The notes under the pieces were generated by a model. The model ran no database searches. It was not told the origin of the DNA and was given only the letters and a program-made list of their open reading frames with translations. DNA of 64,000 bases from Nymphaea colorata (taxonomy: Eukaryota; Streptophyta; Magnoliopsida; Nymphaeales; Nymphaeaceae), in the NCBI RefSeq assembly GCF_008831285.2, contig NC_045142.1:4161501-4225500 (forward strand), written 5' to 3'. The position numbers and the translations under genes were made by a program. Below, one piece after another: positions 34,807-46,110 of the stretch. Numbering within the stretch: position 1 is the first letter of the stretch; each line of letters starts with the position of its first letter.

Positions 34807-37800
34807 GTCCAAGGAATATCACGCATCCTCCGGTCGACTTCCGGTCATCTAAACATCCTCCCCAGTCGGCATCAGCAAAGGCTTGAAGAGTGTGTGGAAA
34901 TGTGGTTGATTTGAAACACAAACCATAGTTGAGAGTACCTTGAACATATCGCAGGATTCTTTTGACGGCTTTCCAATGATCAATGGTAGGCCGATGCATG
35001 TATTGACATACTTTGTTGACTGAGAATGAAAGATCTGGTCTGGTGAAGCAAGCATATTGGAGTGCACCGACAACACTTCGGTAAAATGTATCATTGTCAT
35101 ATGGGATTCCATCCTTGTGCAGTTTGTGGATAGTGCTCATAGGTGTAGTTGATGCTTTGGCTTTCTCCATGTGAGTTCGTTTAAGGACATTGAGTAAATA
35201 ATTCCTTTGACTGAGATAAATACAATCATCTTGATAGAGAACCTCAATGCCTAAAAAATATGAAAGCCGACCCATATCTTTGATGGAAAAATGTTGTTTG
35301 AGCTTTTGAATTACCTTTGACGTGACCTCGGTAGATGGTCCAGTTACCAGTATGTCATCAACATAGACAAGAACGAAGGCTCGACAGCCTTGAGAGATGA
35401 ATAAAGAGGGATCTGAGTTGGAAATATGAAATCCCATATCTTGGAGAAAGTTACTGAGACGCATGTACCAGGCACGTGGTGCTTGTTTCAGGCCATATAG
35501 GGCCTTTATAAGACGACACACATGATTGGGTCTCTTAGGGTCTTCATAGCCTTGACGCTGCGACATATAAACCTCCTCTGTGAGAATCCCATTCAAGAAA
35601 GCATTATCAAAGTCGAGCTGGCGAATGTCCCATTTGAATTGTGTTGCCAAGGAAAGAAACATGCGTACTGAGGTTGGTTTAATGACGGGACTAAATGTCT
35701 CATTGAAATCAACACTGGCTTCTTGAAGATAACCTTTCGCCACGAGTCTAGCTTTATGTCTAGCAATGGTGCCATCAGGATTATATTTCAGCTTGTAAAC
35801 CCACTTGGATCCAATAACATGAAAGTGATCTTGACGGGGTACTAATTCCCATGTGTGATTTTGCTGCAAGGCACAAAATTCAGCATCCATGGCACGTTGC
35901 CAAGCATTAGACTGAGAGGCGTCGGTATAGGTAGCAGGTTCATAGTGATTTTCAGTGGTCTGGGACTGAATGGCGACATAGGCTTTTGGTTTGAGGTTAC
36001 CTGTCATCGACCTGGTGATCATAGGGTGTGTGTGAGAAGGTAAGGGAACAATAGATGGTATAGTGGGTTGCAAGTTGGGAGAGCTTGAGGATGGTTGTTC
36101 ATTGGTGGAGGTTGAAGGGATGTTAGCTCTGTTAGATGGAGCAGTGGTCGGTGGCAGTGAAGGGGAGGGACGTAGGTGAGGTGAAGCTAGTTCTAACGGT
36201 TGGTCAGAATGGAGACGCTCAGTAGCTGTGATGGGATCAATTGATGGTGGTGAGGAAGTGAGGAGTTGTTGAGTGATGCTAGGCTGATTTTGGTTTTGGT
36301 GGTCTAGGTTCATGAGAAGAGGTTGCCATAAATTGATGTTGGTAGGGCTACGACTGCTGTCCATTTCTAATCCTTGGAATCCAAGTTTGCTCTCATCAAA
36401 GAAAACATGTCGACTGATATAAATCTTCCTCTCTTTGGGATCAAAGCACATATATCCTTTGTGTTTGACACCATATCCAATGAGAACACACGCCTTGGTT
36501 TTTGGTTCCAACTTGTTTCGAGGATAAGCTGTTAACACAGGGTAGCATGTCGCTCCAAAAATTCGAAACAGAGAGTAATCTGGTCTGTGTTTGAACAAGA
36601 TTTCATATGGCGTATGTTGACTGCCATGTTTTCTAGGAAGCCGATTTATAATAAAAACTGCTGTTCGGAAAGCATCTACCCAAAATTCAGATGGCATCTT
36701 AGACCCGTTAAGCATACAAAGTCCCATTTCCACAACATGTCGATGTTTCCTTTCAACTAATCCATTTTGTTCAGGTGTGTAAGGGCAGGAAAAGCGATGG
36801 AAGATACCATTTTTGGTTAGAAAGGATTCAAATTGGGTACTAATGAATTCTCCTCCATTATCCGATTGGAGAATTTTTATTTTTTCTTGCAGCTGGTTCT
36901 CAACAATGGATTTGAAGTCGACAAACATTTTGAACACATCTGATTTATACTTGAGAGGAAATAGCCAAACAAAGCGAGAGTAATCGTCTACCAAAAGCAA
37001 ATAATAACTAAAGTTTTCCCTTGACTCACATGGAGATGGACCCCAGACGTCAGCATGAAGTAGCTCTAGAGGACGAGTTGACTTGTGCAAGACAGGTTTG
37101 AAAGGCAACTTGTGAGCTTTTCCAATAAGGCATCCTTCAGAGACTCCATCTTCTTTATTTGGAAAATGAATCAATCCTTTTGAGCGGAGAATTCCTACTG
37201 ATCTTTTGTTTGCGTGTCCTAGTCGTTGGTGCCATATGTCAAATGATGTGGGTCGCTGGCTTTTGTCTGCTAAGAACACTTCCTTTCTTGGTGCCTTAAT
37301 CTCATATAGTCCTGTCCGTGTCCTCGACCCTTGAGCCAGCACCTCGCCTGTTCGAAGATCCTTCACATAGAATACAAACGGAGTGAACTCAAAAGTGCAG
37401 TTATTTTCTAATGTAAATTGGCTTACTGATAGCAAGTTTTTGGTAATATGCGGTGCATGAAGAACTCGACTGAGTTTAAGACCTCGCTCATTCGATTGAA
37501 TTACCATATTTCCAACATGAGAAACTGGAATAGTAAAACTATTGCCTACAATTATACCTTCGCCTCCTTGATAGACTTGTTTTTCAGTCATCTGAGAATC
37601 ATTCATGGTCACATGGTTGGTTGCTCCGGTGTCTGGATACCATGCTTCATCTTTGACTTCTTCAAGCGTCATAGCGGAAAACGCTTTAGGAATATCCCAG
37701 TAATTTCTTGCAGTGTGTCCTTTCTTTCCACAGTATTGACATTCAACACTTGACTTTGTTTTGCTTTGTCCATCAGCATTAGGAGGATAATTTGGGATCG

Positions 37801-38590
37801 GTCGTCCTTGATTTTGAAAACGATCAGCATTCAAAGGATAATTTTGGATTGATCGTCCTTGGTTTTGGAAACGACCAACTCTTCTTCCACGATAAGTGCT
37901 TCTCCCTCGTCCCCTGTAGGTCATAAAGGCAACTTGTGTATTGTTAGAAGTAGAGGATATAGACCTTTTTGACTGGAGAATCTGAATTCCCTTTTCTTGG
38001 TTCAACAGTAAATCATATAAACCATTGAAAGTGAGCTTTTCAATGGTGGCGCTAGTGGTTACAAACGTGACTAGACTCTCATATTCCTCTGGTAGTCCAT
38101 TCAACGTAATTTGGATTAAATCTGGTGTCGATATTGGATGACCAGCAGTGGCAAGAGTATTGGCAAGAGATTTCACATGGTCCAAGTAAGAAACCATATC
38201 ACTGCCATCCTTTTTGATAAAATTCAGCTCCTTCTTTAGCATCATGATACGGAGAGGAGTGTGCGTACCATAAGATCTTTCCAATTCAACCCACGCTTCA
38301 TGAGCAGTCTCAACATGAAGAATCTGTCCAAGTACTTGTTCGGAAACCGTCGCCATTATCCAGCTTAATGCTAGCTGATCTGAGCGATGCCAAGATTCAT
38401 ACGCCGGATTTTCTTGAACAGGATTTGATGCTTCTATGTATTGTGATGGGGCAGATAGTGACCCATCGACATATTTCATGAGTCCTTGGGAGCGCATTAA
38501 TGTTTGGATCTGACCTCGCCAGAGAAGATAGTTATCTTTGTTCAGTTTGATAGACACTAAGCTGGAGGCGGCTGCTGCTGAAGAGGCCAT
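34807..38590 (-). pseudogene. Copia gag-pol polyprotein of the host element, interrupted
   Basis: The single frame starts at ATG 38590 (MASSAAAASS) and spans about 1,260 codons. Residue positions: gag 1-270; zinc knuckle 284-297; protease WYPDTGA with DTG at 320-322; GAG-pre-integrase WHQRLGH 453-459; integrase D514, D577 and E613 (correct D-35-E spacing); RT YVDD 1076-1079; RNase H start ADADWGG near 1240. The frame ends in the nested element just after CVIFLG. The zinc knuckle has Tyr in place of its last Cys (ARNYW). The integrase HHCC finger has Ser in place of its first Cys (VSEGC). RT and integrase catalytic residues are intact. The remainder of RNase H is at 29394-29945. No full polyprotein can be made. 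Confidence 0.95.
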
Positions 38591-39239
38591 GGATAAATAG
38601 CAAGTTGCAGAAAAAAAAAAATGACTTGCAGCAAAAATGAAAATAGGAAGCGTTTCCGGACTTGCAGCAACGTAGCAAATTGCTATTTCCCGTCTCAGGC
38701 GGAAACTTCACCGTTTCAATCAGAGTAATAGTCCAACAATCTAACTTTCAGAAAACAGGGGATTCACCGTTTATAGTAATAGCAAAAAAGAAACAGAGTA
38801 TACTTTCACCGAAAAAACAAATCATGAAATCTGGCTGGCGCTGTTAGCTCCGGCGACAGAGGAGGTCGAGCAATAGCTCGTTGAAATCGTCTTCGCCTTA
38901 GGAATCTCCCTGCAAGATTTCAGAATTTTTGGAGCAGGCACTAGGGAGATATGAATTTTTGAAGTGATGTCTGTCCTGTAAAGCAAATAGGGATTCTTAG
39001 AACAGAGCCGAGCCTGCCTAACGTCAGGGGAACCGCCAGAGACTCTGAGACTTCTGAAAATCTCAATCCTATACCAGAAGAAGAATATGGGCTGGTAATC
39101 TTCTGGCGATAGCTACAGAAACTGAAAATATGCAGCAACAATCTCCAAACACCTGGAGACACGGGGAGCTCCTGCTCGATAACAGAATGAACTAATCTGA
39201 ATATGAGCAAGATGAAATCACAAGCTCCCTTGGAGAGAT

Positions 39240-39252
39240 GGCTCTGATACCA
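39240..39252 (-). other. Primer-binding site of the host copia element
   Basis: On the minus strand TGGTATCAGAGCC directly follows the 5' LTR and matches the 3' end of initiator tRNA-Met. Confidence 0.93.
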
Positions 39253-39601
39253 TATTAGAGACACAAGAGATGAGGAAAATGAACCTCTTAACGTGTGAGG
39301 ATAGTATCTATTTATATTAACATTCACTCGTATGTTACAGATGTTGGTTATGGTAACAAGTTAATACTTGCTATACATTCAAGGATATAAATATGAAACG
39401 ATTCAGTCTGGAAAGAATATCATGTAACTGCAGACGTTGTATTTAGTTGATTGCGTATTGAGGGCAGGCTGTCGATCTGGTGCTGCAGTTTTATTTTCAA
39501 CGTCTAGATAGTAGATCTCTTCAACAGCTGGATGATTTGCAACGACTAGACAGCAGGTCTTGGCATAATTAGCTTCAACGGCTGGATCATCAGTTTTAAC
39601 A
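39253..39601 (-). repeat. 5' LTR of the host copia element
   Basis: 349 bp, nearly identical to 29216-29577. It contains TATAAATAGA on the minus strand at 39308-39317 and abuts the PBS without a spacer. The 650 bp between the PBS and gag ATG (38591-39239) is an untranslated leader with no coding signal. Confidence 0.94.
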
Positions 39602-39606
39602 GCCAG
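39602..39606. repeat. Target-site duplication, right (GCCAG)
   Basis: This matches 29211-29215 exactly and marks the outer edge of the copia insertion. Confidence 0.92.
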
Positions 39607-40310
39607 CATAGGCTTGGCCTTTTGCTTGAGTTTCTACGCCCACAAGTTCTACAATGTCTACAATGGGCTCAGGCTCCTCATGCGCTAGCTGATGGTGTGC
39701 TTCAGCCACCTCAGTCGTGTCTTCTCCCTGTTGTGGGGCTCTCAAGGGTAAGACACTCAACTGTCCATGGGCGTTGGACTCCTTGGACTGATCCAGCAGA
39801 GACTGTACTTGCTCGTTAAGGAGACGCATTTTGGCCCTCCACTCACGTGCCCACTCATCAAATCAGTGCTCTGAGGGTGAGGAGGGGGTGTTCGCCTTGG
39901 CGTGCGACCTCATTTCCTCCCTATGCTTTCTGTGTGTGGGGATGTTTTCTACGTCGGGCTTATCACCTAGGAGAGGCGCGTGGTAAGAAGGGTGGTCCAA
40001 TGCCCAACGCCGCCCTCCGTCATGGTGGTCCACTGCTGCCCACCATGGTCTGCAACGTCGTGCGCACCTCCAACTCGCTGATCTTGAAGCTAAGTGTCCC
40101 GGGTTGCTAGGTGTACCACAACGGGTGGAGCAGGATGCCTCGGCGTGGTAAGTCCAGCTACTTTCCCATTCTGTGGACTCCTTCGTCGGGGATAGCTGCG
40201 TGGAGTTTGAGGGGCTTGGCCAACTTGGTCTGGGTGTGAGCGGTGGCCATGGTAAGGTCCAACCTCGGGGTGCCTGAGACTGCCCTTTACGTCCTGATGC
40301 CTATCAAACA
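39607..40310 (-). pseudogene. GC-rich remnant, possible LTR-retrotransposon gag N-terminus
   Basis: This is the continuation of the GC-rich region split by the copia insertion. On the minus strand a frame reads AREWRAKMRLLNEQVQSLLD followed by a Glu/Ala-rich acidic stretch (39596-39850). That resembles the coiled-coil start of some plant Ty3-type gag proteins. It is interrupted by a stop just upstream and no nucleic-acid-binding knuckle is visible, so the assignment is tentative. The rest (39860-40310) shows no recognisable protein. Confidence 0.35.
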
Positions 40311-40545
40311 CAACCTAGGTGTTTGGAAAATTCTAAAAAAGGAACAACACTCCTTAAAAAGACTCAGAAGATTATTAGCATTAATAAATTTAAAGGTTAC
40401 GATAATAACAACAAATTGTTATACCAACCGCATCATTTTATTTTTTAATCTTTACCATTCCAATCTCCTTTAAGAGCAGTTGACACTAATGATGGCCATA
40501 GAAAAACGCCTTTGAGTTAGATATATATAAAACACACTTGCAACA
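40311..40545. other. AT-rich spacer, no gene seen
   Basis: Composition changes abruptly at about 40311 from GC-rich to AT-rich. I see no gene and no clear repeat in this short stretch. Confidence 0.4.
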
Positions 40546-40845
40546 TTCAAAACAGATTGTTGGACAGAAAAGTTTTTTCCAAATCCCAAATGACCTGACT
40601 AATGACACAAGTTTTAATCTTTCGAAGACCATCTGATTGCAGCAGGTTCATCATAGTATGGATGAGAGATGCTTTATTCGGAAAACATACTTTTATGGTC
40701 TCTACCCCCTTAAGCATAAAGTTTGCACCGATGGCAAAAGCTATGTAGTGAGAATTCATGTTATCAGGCCAATGATTCCAGAGAAACCTGACAACGATTC
40801 TCTCAATATCCTTAAAAAGTGTGATCAGAAATCGGAAGAACAAAC
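40546..40845 (-). pseudogene. Possible decayed LINE reverse-transcriptase fragment
   Basis: The minus-strand frame contains KDIERIVVRFLWNH and, further on, PNKASLIHTMMNLLQS. This is reminiscent of the LINE segment that follows the RT catalytic core (FLW, then a conserved NKA). It has no catalytic motif and stands alone. It could equally be chance similarity. Confidence 0.3.
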
Positions 40846-40904
40846 AGTAAGTTCAATCGAAGTGCTCAATAAGGCCTGATAGAAGTAAACCCTGAAAGAG
40901 GACT

Positions 40905-42535
40905 TGGGCAATTTATTTGAAGCTTAGCATGCAAAATGAAAAGGTTTGAAAATGACCATCAAAAGCCACATTCTGTAATCGTAAATAGGAAAAGTGACAA
41001 AAATTATAACATAGACAATTTATTCATAGGACATACAAAAAATCCTATCAAAATTCCACCTTCACAAGAGATTCACATATGCCAGAAGCTGCACTCCCCA
41101 GTGATTTTTTAGGTTGAAAAATACTACACGAACACAAATTACCTAAATAATTTAAAATAAAAGGATTTGAATCAATACAAGTCGTGCCCAACAATCATTT
41201 GAAAAGGATGATATCACATTAAATTTATTTTTCTCTTAAAATCAAAGCATTAAATTGAACATAATTTTATAGAATAAGCTCATATAATGAACAAGTATCC
41301 GATGTAACTCAATTTATAGACAAAAAGAAATCTGAGTAAAATATTCCTAAACAACTTTACAAGAAGATTAAAGAGATCATAAAAATAAAGAAGGTTTAAG
41401 AAAATGCAATCCTGATATCTTGTCAAATGCAAAAATAAACGATTGAAAAGAAAAACACAATAAGTTCAAAAAACAGATTACGCCACTACCATATGCAATA
41501 CATAATGCAGAAAAACGAAAACAGTGAAGAAGAGAACAGAACAGTGTTCGACGACAAACCTAAGCAAGTTGTTTGATCTATTTATTCGTCTTCATCATTG
41601 GGCAATAGAACACCAAACGAAGGCCTTCATTGCAAGTTGATTCCCAAAAGATACTTATAAGTCTTATGTCACAATAAAATGTCCGACGATGACATTCATC
41701 CTCAAACTAGCCATCAGGTATTTCATAAACCCCCCAACCACATTGCACTATTTGTCATCATCCTTAACCGTGACATTTGCAGCAAAAGAAATTCAAAAAC
41801 CCTGCTGCTGCCTGCCACCAAATCACACCATTATTCAACTCTGAGCGTCATGTCAAAACACCAATATCAGTTCGTCCATGACAAAGCCGAGCAATTACGA
41901 ATCAATACATCCCAAACTATTGCACCAAACACGTACTGTCCTTGACTATTTCATACAATTACCTCATCCTTATTTCCCATAATCCCAAAACTAGTTCCAA
42001 GGATGGGAAAAAAGAACCTTAAAAGCTACTTAAAAGACCACGAACAACCAAGGCCATGGCACTTATTGAATATGGCTATGTTTGATAGCCTCAGATTTCT
42101 GATCTCAAATCTGCATTATGTGAAACCACTAATAGTGGATTTCATAACTGTATATTTCATATCTGCATTACGTTGTACAGATCATGTGTTTACAGAGTGG
42201 ATAGCATTTCTTTTATTCAGTATTCATATAACTCTTAATGATTTTGATCATGGTAGTGCCACATCTGCTGCATTAGCAACTCACAAATTTTTGCATTGCA
42301 AGAAAATGCCTTCTCATTGCATGTGAGAACATATGCATTCTCAACTCAAACATTTGGTGCTACTGTAGCTCGTGCTCAGACTGATAGGGCGTAATTCACT
42401 CCCAGATAGTCCAGAAAAGAATGCCCGCAAAGGCACGGCGATGAAATCAGTTTTGTGAAAGATGGTATTGAGATTTGAAGTAGGGGACTATTGTGAAGTA
42501 TTAATTCATTCATGGACATCCTCCTTTGCCTCTCT
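40905..42535 (-). repeat. Inverted relative of block A, tandem copy D1
   Basis: Read on the minus strand, 41500-42000 matches 3000-3500, including TGATGGCTAG and CCTTCGTTTGGTGTTCTATTG. The whole segment is directly duplicated at 42536-44230 with an offset of about 1,627-1,639 bp. Short frames inside (for example at 41679-41945 and 42003-42326) show no known domain. No gene is called. Confidence 0.75.
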
Positions 42536-44230
42536 TAGGCAATTTATTTGCAACTTAGCATGCAAAATGAAAAGGTTTGAAAATGTCCATCAAAAGCCAC
42601 ATTCTGTAATCGTGCTAATAAATAGGAAAAGTGACAAAAATTATAACATAGACAATTTATTCATAGGACATATAAGAAATCCTATCAAAATTCCACCTTC
42701 ACAAGAGATTCACATATGTCAGAAGCTGCACTCCCCAGTGATTTTTTAGGTTGAAAAATACTACACGAACACAAATTACCTAAATAATTTAAAATAAAAA
42801 GATTTGAATCAATACAAGTCGTGCCCAACAATCATTTGAAAAGGAGCACATTAAATTTATTTTTCACTTAAAATCAAAGCATTAAATAGAACATAATTTT
42901 ATAGAATAAGCTCATATAATGAACAAGTGTCCGATGTTACTCAATTTAGAGACAAAAAGAAATCTGAGTAAAATTTCCCTAAACAACTTTACAAGAAGAT
43001 CAAAGAGATCATAAAAATAAAGAAGGTTTAAGAAAATGCAATCATGATATCTTGTCAAATGCAAAAATAAACGATTGAAAAGAAAAACACAATAAGTTCA
43101 AAAAACAGATTATGCATTACCATATGCAATACATAATGCAGAAAAACGAAAACAGCAAAGAAGATAACAGAGCAGTGTTCGACGACAAACCTAAGCAAGT
43201 TGTTTGATCTTCTATTTATTCATCTTCATCTTTAGGCAATAGAACACCAAACGAAGGCCCTCATTGCAAGTTGTTGATTCCCAAAAGATACTTATACTCT
43301 TATGTCACAATAAAATGTCTGACGATGACATTCATCCTCAAACTAGCCATCAGGTATTTCATAAACCCCCCAACCACATTGCACTATTTGTCATCATCCT
43401 TAACCGTGACATTTGCACCAAAAGGAATTCAAAAACCCTGCTGCTGCCTGCCACCAAATCACACCATTATTCAACTCTGAGCGTCATGTCAAAACACCAA
43501 TATCAGTTCGTCCATGACAAAGCCGAACAATTACGAATGAATACATCCCAAACCATTGTACCAAACACGTACTGTCCTTGACTATTTCATACAATTACCT
43601 CATCCTTATTTCCCATAATCCCAAAACTAGTTCCAAGGATGGGAAAAAAGAACCTTAAAAGCTACTTAAAAGACCACGAACAACCAAGGCCATGGCACTT
43701 ATTGAATATGGCTATCAGCTATGTTTGATAGCCTCAGATTTCTGATCTCAAATTTGCATTATGTGAAACCACTAATAGTGGATTTCATAACTGAATATTT
43801 CATATCTGCATTACGTTCTACAGACCATGTGTTTACAGAGTTGATAGCGTTTCTTTTATTCAATATTCATATAAATCTTAATGATTTTGATCAGAGTAGT
43901 GCCACATCTGCTGCATTAGCAACTCACAAATTTTTGCATTACAAGAAAATGCCTTCTCATTGCATGTGAGAACATATGCATTCTCAACTCAAACATTTGG
44001 TGCTACTGTAGCTCGTGCTCAGACCGATAGGGCGCAATTCACTCCCAGATAGTCCAGAAAAGAATGCCCGCAAAGGCACGGCGATGAAATCAGTTTTGTG
44101 AAAGATGCTATTGAGATTGAATCAGCGGACTATTGTGAAGTATTAATTCATTCCTCTCTGATGGACTTCTTTAAAAAATTCCCCAACTGCTTTAGTCTGT
44201 CTGTGAGATGGACATCCTCCTTTGCCTCTC
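42536..44230 (-). repeat. Inverted relative of block A, tandem copy D2
   Basis: This is a near-identical direct duplicate of D1, with small indels (for example CGTGCTAATAAATAGG versus CGTAAATAGG near 42615). At its right end it keeps about 45 bp (CTCTCTGATGGACTTCTTT... around 44155) that D1 has lost, so D2 is the fuller version. No coding gene is seen. Confidence 0.8.
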
Positions 44231-44590
44231 TTCCTTTTTAGACAAATGGGGAGTAGGCACTCTTAAAGATACGTCCCTCAGTTCATGAACCGATAAATGA
44301 GAATTGCCATGCAACATAAACTATATGCATCCACTTATTACATGTTTCCTTATTTATGAAAGCATTAGCACATGAAGATCCGAACAGAATATCTTATTGA
44401 TCATGATCTACAAAGGAAATCCCGCATCACAACAGCTGCATGTACAAACGATTGGATTCTGGGCCTTGTTGGTGCTACCGAATTGGAAGAATGAGTCCTA
44501 TGTCCAACTTATTTTCGCTATATATCAGAATCCAACGTTTACATCTCTAATGACAAACACGATCTTTATTGGTGATCCAAACAGAAATAG
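44080..44590. repeat. Direct repeat D3, first copy
   Basis: The segment containing GGACAAATGGGGAGTAGGCACTC-type sequence and CATAAACTATATGCAT recurs diverged at about 46205-46640, on the other side of the inverted exon-like block. It has no coding signal. Confidence 0.7.
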
Positions 44591-44622
44591 TAACTTCCAG
44601 GGCTCAAAGTTGGTTTTATTCC

Positions 44623-44672
44623 TACATATATGTATATGCATATATATGTATATGTATATACGCATATATATA
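44623..44672. repeat. TA/TATG microsatellite
   Basis: An imperfect alternation of TATATG and TATGTA units. Confidence 0.8.
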
Positions 44673-44799
44673 GACGAGAAGGGGATTCACGGTCGATGCA
44701 AGACCGGTTGTATATACAATTACCTCGTCCTTATTACCCAGAATCCAGAAAATAGATCCAAGGATAGCAACCTAAAAACACACACCCACTCGATCACCA

Positions 44800-46110
44800 A
44801 ATGAAATCAAACGACGAAAAGGATCGCCCGACACCAAGACAATCGCCGCCTTCCAATTCCATCGTCATATTTTGTCTAACTAACCGCGACAAAGAAAAAA
44901 CACACAAAAAACTTGCTCCAACAAAACAAAAGAAGCGAAGAAGGACGACAGGATCGCTGGCCCATCCAAACTCACCTTGATAATGTCGTGCATCCGGACC
45001 ATCTTCGGATGATTAACCTCCAACAGATGTTTACTTTGCCGCCATTAATCTCCCTCTTTCTATCTCGATCTTAATCTCAATGGCACTTTTCATCTTCACC
45101 GCCGCTGCCCACTCAATAACGCCACCACAACAATGTATAAATACATTGATATGCCCTCAATCAGCAAAAATAACACACGGTGTACCGAAGAAAAATAAAC
45201 GAAAGAAACGAGACAATGTAAGAGCGCTTACATCTATCACAAGGCATTCCTTGCAAGAAATCCTCATCCCCATCATCCGATGGCTTCGCCGTTATCATCC
45301 ATTAACATCCGATGGCTCTGCCCTGCGGACGAACTCCTGCCATTGAAAGAGATGCCGCCCAAAGCTCCTGCCATTGAAAGAGATGCCGCCCAAAGAGCAC
45401 CATTATCATCCATTGACATCCGATGGCTCCGCCCTGCGAACGGACTCCTGCCATTGAAAGAGATGCCACCCAAAGAGCACCATTATCATCCATTGACATC
45501 CGATGGCTCCGCCCTGCGAATGGACTCCTGCCATTGAGAAAGAGATGCCTCCCAAGAGCTCAACGGCGTCTGCTGCAGAGAAAGAAAGGGTCAGGGAGAG
45601 ACGATGGTGTGCATGGCTGCATGCCGCCGCGCTCTAATGGGAAAAAGGAAGAAAAGGAGTGGAAAATTTCAGGCGCATTCGACACCTGCCGAAACAATTT
45701 TGAATTTTTAAGGGAGGGGTCACCGACACCGACTTACCGATCATCGGGTCGGATCTGCACAAAAAGTCTGTTGTCAAACCCAAGTGTTGAATCTATATTG
45801 GATCTTACCCGATCCACGTTTATGACTTTCTCTCTCTCCCCAACTAATTTCAAGACCCTACCAGCAACATAGTCTTGGAACATGTTCTATTTGATCGCTC
45901 GGTTCCCATGGACATCCCCAATTACAATACATGAGAAATCTCCACCATGATTCTCATATTCACTTATTTACAGAAAAATAATAACTTGGAGAGAGTTTTT
46001 TTCTTTCAACAGTTTTCGTTTTTCTTTCTTATCTCGTTACTTTAAAACATTAAGATTTTGAAAACAATGGGAAGTTGGAACTTTCTTTCTTTATTTGTGT
46101 ACCTTATGTA
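44800..46110 (-). repeat. Inverted copy of block A (copy 3)
   Basis: Read on the minus strand this matches about 480-1500. It includes the CTTTACAAATAC-to-GATCGATCAAAT type lead (45870-45970), the first exon-like segment (about 45240-45300) and one exon-like unit (44976-45161). That unit keeps its donor (TATCAAG followed by GTGAG), but its acceptor is mutated: TTTTTGCTG replaces TTTTTGCAG. The mini-frame is reduced to MAAK. Stops in all frames argue against an intact gene. Confidence 0.75.
45290..45550. repeat. 80-bp minisatellite, about three copies
   Basis: GAGCACCATTATCATCCATT at 45395 and 45475 gives a period of 80 bp. A shorter duplicate of GAAAGAGATGCCGCCCAAAG lies at 45348-45395. The array sits inside the inverted exon-like block and has no counterpart of this length in copies 1 and 2. 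Confidence 0.85.

Larger units (their letters stand above)
29216..39601 (-). mobile_element. Ty1/copia retrotransposon, minus strand, with nested insertion
   Basis: Two LTRs (29216-29577 and 39253-39601), a PBS (39240-39252), a polypurine tract (29578-29592) and a copia-order gag-pol (protease, integrase, RT, RNase H) define the element. A perfect GCCAG target duplication flanks it. Its pol frame is split in the RNase H region by a second copia element between about 29981 and 34806; the protein on both sides is nearly continuous, so the host lost almost nothing. Apart from the nested element, its own length is about 5.5 kb. By eye the LTRs differ by two substitutions and two indels (11 bp and 2 bp), so insertion is recent unless gene conversion homogenised them. 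Confidence 0.95.

Noticed and set aside
42003-42326. 107-codon frame in D1 (and its D2 counterpart)
   Set aside because: The D2 copy does not preserve the same start and differs by indels. No family is recognised, so it is probably a by-product of the repeat.
44970-45010. Kinase-like reading of the exon-unit end (HPKMVRMHDIIK)
   Set aside because: It resembles a short stretch of protein-kinase N-lobes, but stops lie close upstream in that frame and no other kinase motif is present. Chance similarity is likely.
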